From Cliona cf. orientalis (taxonomy: Eukaryota > Porifera > Demospongiae > Clionaida > Clionaidae), in NCBI GenBank assembly GCA_963930775.1, contig OZ005690.1, positions 7,176,225 to 7,240,224 on the forward strand: DNA of 64,000 nt. Reading direction: 5' to 3'. How positions within the stretch are numbered: the first letter of the stretch is position 1; each line of letters opens with the position of its first letter. A model generated the notes under the pieces. That model did not search any database, was not told the DNA's origin, and saw nothing but the letters and a program-made list of their open reading frames with translations. Below are positions 57,612 to 64,000 of the stretch, one piece after another. The position numbers and the translations under genes were made by a program.

Positions 57612-58136
57612 AGGCATTGTGTCACGATATAAGTGGTAATTATTTAGATCTAGTATACGGACTCGCGTTGTCAAAAATAGCGCACATACAAAATATTGTC
57701 GCGCGCTCCTCGTGGATGCCAGAACCCATCGAAAGACAAGGAAAAGACTTAGCTACTCGTCGCGCTGCTAGAGGACTGGTATCTCTGTCTACTTTTCGAC
57801 CTACTCTCGCTCGCTAAAGGTAAATCTACTTGTGGTATACTACCTTGCACGTGGTAGATCTAGCTAGACAAAAACCTCGCTACTCTGGCACAGCCGACTC
57901 TCGCCCGTCCTTCTGATAGATCTCTTACCTTCCTCCGCTAGCTGATGACCTTCCAGCTCCAACACTCGAGCCTTTCTTGGGCCAATCGCGTTCTGCTACC
58001 GCGAACTATAACCGTTGATTGAAAAGTGGCTGCCAGATTTCAATCTAATGGGCGCGGTTACATCACGTGTGACACTAATTTACTAAAAATATATAGCCCT
58101 TATATATATATATATATCGTGGCGCGCACAATGCCT
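57612..58136. mobile_element. TTAA-flanked MITE, about 525 bp
   Basis: Ends AGGCATTGTG and CACAATGCCT, with exact TTAA on both sides (57608-57611 and 58137-58140). A second block (CACGATATA) is also inverted near each end. TTAA targets are used by piggyBac and Kolobok elements. The interior is CpG-rich, unlike the other MITEs. Confidence 0.65.
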
Positions 58137-58432
58137 TTAATATTAATAGTGCATGCTAATTTTCGTAAGCCGCCATCGACGCGACTACGAAAATTTCCAG
58201 ATTTACGGTAGTATAGTATAGTATGCATATGCCGGTGCCATGCGCATATGCCATATCCGCGTTCTGGATATCCGTCGACGCCCACGTACGTCCAGCTTCC
58301 CGATCCGTTCGGCCGCAGGGGCGTGGTTTAGACCAACCATTTTTTCTAAGCTAACCTTCACCGCGAACTCACAGAACCAGTGGAAGCTAGCTAGACAAGA
58401 GTGCTAGTGCGAAGCGTGTGCAAGCTGAAAAG

Positions 58433-60223
58433 ATGGCAGTCGTCACCACTAACCACAAAATTATCTTCTTTTTGTTCAATATTGTATATTTCGTAAGTTT
58501 TCTAAGAGTTTGTTTGGGTGCAAATATTCAACAAGGTCTTGGTACTCATTGTCTCCAAAACATACATAGGCCATAGGTGTTGTGATGGTTGGCTATGGTA
58601 TCGGATCACTGCTAAACATCGTTGGATTTGGCTTCTTCACGGAAGCTGGATTCATCGCCGGTTCTGCCATCTTCATTGGTGTTGGAGCACTCAAGATTCT
58701 CTTTTCAGTCATGGGTATGATTCAAGTAGGCTTCACAAGAAATTGGATCTTTTCAGTTGTAAGTAAGATTCATTTTCCACTTGCCATGTTTCGAGAATGA
58801 TGACATGGTATGGCCATAGATCTATGGTATATAATTTTATGCCCCTGATTTATAGATTTATAGTTATCCTGGAAAAGTTTAAAGTGTGTTTGGGGGGGGG
58901 GGGGGGGGTGCTGTTTCATTGCCTACTGAAGATTATTGGATGTTGAACCCTGTTTGGCCTAAGAAAGAAGTTCCTTAACACGTTACTAGGGTAATAGTCA
59001 GGTATTATAATACAATACAGTGTGGGACGTTTGTGACAATCGAGTGTAAAATAAAGGAAGTCTTGTTAGTGTTGTTTGGCACTTGTAATGCATATGTTTA
59101 TGTGGTGAACTTTGAGCCATTCCATATGCCCCTCATGTCTATAGTATGGGAGGAAATGTAGGCATGACTAGCTATTGAATGTTCACCACATGTAGCATGT
59201 ATGATACTACAGTTTCCCTTTATGGAAATGGTAGAGTACACCATTGCCTAAGCAGGGATTGTATTACCTACCACTCAGCCAACTTCCTGTATTCTAAGTA
59301 CTACAGTGTTTCCGCTTGGCCCAGACCATCTAATCACATTCAACTATTCTCTCCCTACAGTATGCTATTGCCCTCATCTGTCTAATGCTGTTCACATACG
59401 TGGCTGCTATATACGGGTTTCTTGCAAGACCAGATGCTGTAAGTGCACTCAAATTTTTTATCGTGTAGATTATAAATAAATCGAGATGTTAAAGGTTCTC
59501 CTCTCATATACATAATTCATCTTTTCAATATTGGTGCAGTTTTCGTTCACTTCCAGTCGACTGGATATGTCTGTACGAAATGTCACTCCGGCTGCGACTG
59601 CTGACCTTATAAGTGTTCAGAATCAGGTGAGGCAGACACCAACTGAATGCATCATTATACTGGTGATAAGCTAAGCTCTCTCGAAACATTTAGTTTGGTT
59701 GCTGTGGAGTGAATGGCACATTTCCTGGTTGCACACCCACTGTACTCGCTTCTTCCATCAATGGACTAGTATGTACCATCTAATAACACCTGTTGTACAT
59801 TGATTTCAGCTTCTCTATCCCTTTCTATACACCAGGGCTGTCGTCAGTACCTAGGCAATGAAGTACTACGCTACCTCTACAACATTGGAGCCATAGGGAT
59901 GGCATTTGCGACGTTTGAGGTATGTCTTGATTGCATGAGTGATCATTGAGAATGTCAAAAGATCAAAATTACTACAATACACGTGCATACTTGGCTGGCA
60001 TACTGAAGTTGTGTAGTAAGCTTCTCGAATCACATTTCAAAATTGTCGTGTGCCCGAGTACACATTTTAGTAACGTGCCTCATGTTCAAGCAGTTCATTT
60101 ATACTTTTGTAACACACTTGTTAATTTTAAAACTTCAAATTAGAGATGTATCTACCCTCCAACATGCACACACACATACAGTTGTCCTCTTTCCTGATAG
60201 CCATGCAGCATTATGATGAGTAA
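58433..60223 (+). CDS. Tetraspanin
   Basis: Seven exons, 58433-58492, 58570-58758, 59361-59438, 59540-59626, 59694-59768, 59836-59919 and 60182-60223, give 204 residues. Every intron is in phase 0. Four membrane segments are visible. Between TM3 and TM4 is a short large-extracellular loop (about 65 residues) with the tetraspanin signature FGCCGVNG, then PGC and GCRQYL, making two disulfide pairs. Tetraspanins organise membrane microdomains with integrins and other partners. The closest vertebrate type cannot be told. The start lies in AAGATGGCAG, a TISU-like context. The last exon codes for only 13 residues plus stop (QHYDE end) and is the least certain. Confidence 0.88.
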
Positions 60224-60610
60224 CTGACAATCAACGTACCATCTGTAAATAGCAATTTGACTTCAATGCAACTTTTATTTTAAATCTTGTTTTTAGTGCG
60301 TAATATTAGTAGAGGATGCATATTACTGTTTTTTAATAAATGTTACAAACCAGTGTAAAGTACCTTTTACTAGTCTACCTGGAGAAATTTAGGCTGAATT
60401 GTACATACATTGCAGTATCGATATAAATTTTTAGCCACAAGCAATTTCTTTTATTGTGCCATGGAAAGTGGCATTATTGGATCAATTCCAAGGTGTAGGC
60501 ATACTCCATGAATAGGAAGGCACACACTCACAATACTAGTGTAGTTTATCCCCCACACTAACTCCCCCTCACCTTCACCCTTTCATACACTGTGAACACA
60601 CAGCTATAGG
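60224..60610. other. Intergenic between convergent genes
   Basis: AT-rich 3' flank shared by the tetraspanin and the golgin. AATAAA-like TTAATAAA near 60335. Nothing else was seen. Confidence 0.5.
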
Positions 60611-63600
60611 CTAGTCCACATGCAGTGCTTGCAACCCGTTATACACAACACTAGCTCCGCATGATAAAGGATGTAGAGCACTAACCTCGTCTGGACTAAG
60701 GTGTAAGATAGTTGCCAGAGGCATGAGCAGTTGATCTCGACCTGCTGAGTCTGCCGACATGTAGTGCACAACCACGTTCTTTAAGTACTCTAGATTTTCT
60801 GTTTCTCTTGATCTATCTCTTTCCAGTTTTCTAATCTCCTCCTTGAGCATTGTGTTCTGTTCCATATGCCTCTGTTCCCTATGCACGAAGAGATTTAAGT
60901 ACCCAATCCAGGGGTTGGTAGGTGAGGGAGATGGTATCTACCTTTCCTGTAGCTCCCTAACTGTGTCCTCAAGCTCTAAGCATCGTCTTCTGGCTGCAGC
61001 CACTTCATTGTCGTGGCGATGTTGCTCCTGAGCAAAGTGGAAGAGATGTCTTTGTTCACCTCCTCTGCCTCCATTAATGCTTGGTGATGGAGATTGCTAC
61101 ATATGTATGAAATATATACAAGTAGTGTAATCATGAGCAGCAGGACTTGTATTCAAACGTCTATTTGTGAACTTTCCAAACTCATATACCATAAATCATG
61201 AAAAGTTCAAATTTTTGTACCATACAGCTTATGCGAAGCTTAATACGACAAGATTCTACACATCCATGTACATGACATACTTACAATAGTTGAGACCGAG
61301 TCCCTTAAAAAGCATAGAGATTATTGGATGAGGTTGCTAGAATGTACATGTATATATCCCACGCACATGCACAAGGGGTAAAGTAATCAATTGTGTCATT
61401 GCTGTTGTTATTTTGGTTGTGAGCACAAAATTATAAGATCTATATAGGCACTTGAGCGACTCATGATCATAAGCACAACAAATCAAGTATACTTCAAATC
61501 GAGACACGATCCATGAGCATCACAAATAGTGTCTTTTGTTGGGCACCATAGCCACGTCTATCAATAGTGCCTACTATCAATGTCATTTTGTCCAACAATC
61601 AACTATCATTCTTTTGATAATGATTTACAACATGATACCTAAAATTTATTAGGGAGACGAGGGTGAAGGGTGTAACTACTCCCAGTATTGCATGAGCTTT
61701 TGGGAACATACATTATTACTCTATCACATCTATTAGGGTGAATAATGATAAAACATAACAATAACATTATAAGACATGAACTACCATACTCTGGTTTTAC
61801 AGTTCTGTAATCACAAATGTTTGAAGTACGTGTCACAACTTAAATGTTGACAAATTTAATCTATAATATCATTACCTGTGCCAAAATTCATGATTCCTAC
61901 TAGCACTAGTATATGGATATACCAAGCTTTATCCAGGCCAATATGAGGGGGGACAATAGTGTATTGTGGGTAAGTTTCGTGGGGGAAGGTAAAGGTACTG
62001 GTGCTAATTACATAAAAGAAAGCAGCCCACTCAAAAATGATACCAACTAACAGATCGTTGGATGAAGTACATGTAATCGATGCACAATCTCAACCTCTCT
62101 TGATTACTCAGTTTTTCTACTTGCCAGCAGTTGGCTGTGCTTCTGCAACGTTATTGGCCATGTCCCTCCCTTTAAGATTCGCCTTGTGTGTCAGTGGATG
62201 TAATAATGTTTATTTTTATGGGTGATAATTGCCGAATCAACTGTGAAAATAACAAAAATTAGCACAACTTCCCAGTACCCACCATACACTATACTCACTC
62301 ACCCACACAAACAGTTGAACATTTTCACAAAAAGGTAGCAAAATTTTATATCAGGAAAAGTTGAACTGTTTGTTACCCCTCCCTAAGTGCAACAAGCATT
62401 GATGCTCTTACTTGTTCTAGCAGTTCCTGTATAGCTGTGGTTGATCCAGTCGGCTGTATGCAGGTATAAAGCAAAAGTCCATTGTGTTATTATTTGACAA
62501 GATGACTTACTGCTAATGATAGACTCATCAAAACCTTGGCATCATTATTGGGTTCACCAACGGAATCTGAGTAACAGGAATAACTTCACTGCAATTACAG
62601 CATGCTTAGTCTACAAGGAGCATACATGCCCTACAGTAGAAATATTACCCTACAGTAGAAACATTATACCAACATTATACCAAAGCAGCATCATGGACAC
62701 TTGCTCAGTTTAGCACAATTCAAGAGATTTTCATTTGCTTTGAAAATCGGTAGCTTATGACAAAGTACATTATGCTATAAGAATGTACATCTACATGTAT
62801 GTACCTGGATCCATCTTAGTGCTTCCAGTGGCAGCTGCAGTTGCATCTACAGGTAGAGAGCTGGTGCTCTCAATGCCTTCATGTACGCTGCTTGACACAC
62901 TACCAACACTGGTACTGCGATCTAGGCTTCTCTTTCTTGAGAGCAGAGGTGAGTCTTGCACTCCTTGCAGTGAATACAGCTCTGATCTTAGCCGCTGAAT
63001 CTCCACGTCTTTTTCCGCTAACAATCTCAGAGTTCGTTCCCTTGTAGACTGAACATGTTGTTGAAGTTCATGAAGTTTGTTCTACAGACAGTAATAACAA
63101 TGGCGAGTAATATTTTCATAGAAGGCTCTGCCTAGCATGCTATAAGTGGTGATTGAAAACTAATGAGTATGAATATTGATCTATTAAAGTATGCATCCAT
63201 ATTATACCAAATAACATTGACCTTATGAGAGGTGTCTAGAGATGCTGCTTCTTGCTTGTGTTTGTTGTGCAGAGCTCTCATCTCCTCTCGAAGCTTTTGG
63301 GTTTGAATGACATGCTTCTCCTCGAGTTCTTCGCAGTCATTCCTGAGGGTATCAACTAGACGTTGAAGCTCATTATTCCTTTGTTGCAGTTCTTTTATTT
63401 CTCTATTGGTAGCATCTGATTCCTGCATGTGGAATGCCAAATCAGAACTGCAATCATGCACATGTACTTACTAGCCTCATCCCCAGGCCATCCCACGTTT
63501 TCAATGTTACATGCAGAAAAAATGTGGGATGTAACAATGAAAACGTGGGATGGCTTGGGGATGAGGTGAACTTATAACTTCACACACTTCCATGGACACA

Positions 63601-63845
63601 TGGTTGGATAGATGGATTGGCAAAAATAATTTTACCATAAATCCATTGTTTGTGGAGAGGGTTATAACTGTACCGATACATTGCAGTGTTTACACATGTA
63701 CACACTGTACTGTATGTGGACAATGGTAAGGTTGAGACAGAGTTACAGTGCAAACCTTGTTTCCTCTAGTCTTTAAAACAGACTGTGCTCGAGTCTTATA
63801 TCTCTCAAACTCTTCTTTTAACTGGAACAATTCTTGCTGGTACTC
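60611..63845 (-). CDS. GRIP-domain golgin (GCC1/GCC2-like), 3' part
   Basis: Seven exons from high to low coordinates: 63756-63845, 63222-63422, 62805-63081, 62511-62566, 62412-62453, 60942-61096, 60611-60878. They give 362 residues and continue beyond the window at the 5' end. Most is coiled coil with heptad-like Leu, Glu and Lys patterns (ELQQRNNELQRLVDTLRNDC). The C-terminus carries a GRIP domain (NLEYLKNVVVHYMSADSAG, then LLMPLATILHLSPDEV), which binds Arl1-GTP and places golgins at the trans-Golgi. A segment EFERYKTRAQSVLKTRGNK recalls the GCC1/GCC2 family. All frames match across GT-AG borders. Two small exons of 56 and 42 bp depend on frame continuity and are a little less sure. Confidence 0.85.
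61355..61590. repeat. Interspersed repeat, copy B
   Basis: The same family and orientation as 23447-23710, sharing the opening GCACATGCACAAGGGGTAAA and later blocks in the same order. It lies in a golgin intron. Confidence 0.55.
63474..63567. repeat. TAGCCTCGTC foldback, copy 3
   Basis: An almost perfect hairpin: CCTCATCCCCAGGCCATCCC at one end, GGGATGGCTTGGGGATGAGG at the other, with inner CACGTTTTCA/TGAAAACGTG complementarity. It lies in a golgin intron. Confidence 0.7.
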
Positions 63846-64000
63846 CTGTAGCGGGCCCAAGGTAGATACTGATAGCAGTGGAATGGAGGGTACAAGTATG
63901 GCAATACATACACCATCAGTGGCAAGGGTTGTACAAAGCAATTATCTTTATGGATAACAAGACATGCTAGTTAATTGTTAAGAATCACTACTACCATATA

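Larger units (their letters stand above)
56850..58432. other. Intergenic with two MITEs and the tetraspanin promoter
   Basis: No gene is supported. MITEs lie at 57211-57416 and 57612-58136. The last 250 bp are CpG-rich (GCCGGTGCCATGCGCATATG near 58231, CGTCGACGCCCACG near 58273) and probably hold the tetraspanin promoter. Confidence 0.5.

Noticed and set aside
57575-57817. 80-codon frame with Ala-rich start
   Set aside because: Most of it lies inside the TTAA-flanked MITE, and the protein resembles nothing known.
61286-61304. Possible micro-exon of the golgin with a good donor
   Set aside because: No acceptor gives the needed phase, and exons 62412-62453 and 60942-61096 already join in frame without it.

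Overview
The window looks like nuclear DNA of an early-branching animal, most likely a demosponge. The animal origin rests on full gene structures of MICAL, FERRY3 (C12orf4), STYXL1, an SLC46-type transporter, a tetraspanin and a GRIP-domain golgin, all with GT-AG introns. The sponge assignment is inference from AT-rich, MITE-dense DNA, moderately short introns and intronless GABA-B-like receptors. No prokaryotic operon, CRISPR array, rRNA or tRNA was recognised, and neither was any retrovirus-like element.

Layout. 1-2.8 kb is repeat-rich and holds a 691-bp terminal-inverted-repeat (TIR) element. 2.8-5.1 kb is an intronless GABA-B-like class C receptor (+). 6.5-10.1 kb is an eight-exon gene (-) for a four-TM pannexin/LRRC8-like channel with an unrecognised C-terminal half. 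It shares a 208-bp divergent promoter with a STYXL1-like pseudophosphatase (+, 10.4-14.1 kb), whose single intron is packed with nested MITEs. 15.1-32.4 kb is a complete 24-exon MICAL (+), and 0.3 kb further an SLC46-type transporter (+, 32.7-39.2 kb) whose last intron is full of transposon remnants. 40.0-42.4 kb is a second intronless GABA-B-like receptor (-). 43.9-51.8 kb is a complete 12-exon FERRY3 (+), including one GC-AG intron. 52.5-56.8 kb is a tandem array (-) of a secreted, possibly glycosidase-like protein: two intact genes, one pseudogene and two small relics. 58.4-60.2 kb is a seven-exon tetraspanin (+), and 60.6 kb to the window end is the 3' part of a GRIP-domain golgin (-).

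The genes form no single pathway. MICAL (actin oxidation), FERRY3 (early-endosome Rab5 effector), the golgin (trans-Golgi tethering), SLC46 (probable lysosomal transporter) and the tetraspanin are housekeeping trafficking and cytoskeleton genes. The two receptors, the channel and the secreted trio are the lineage-specific part. The channel with its unassigned C-terminal region, and the recently duplicated secreted array, are the best candidates for undescribed biology.

Exon borders were built by hand from splice sites and reading-frame continuity. Family names come from memory of motifs, not from a search.
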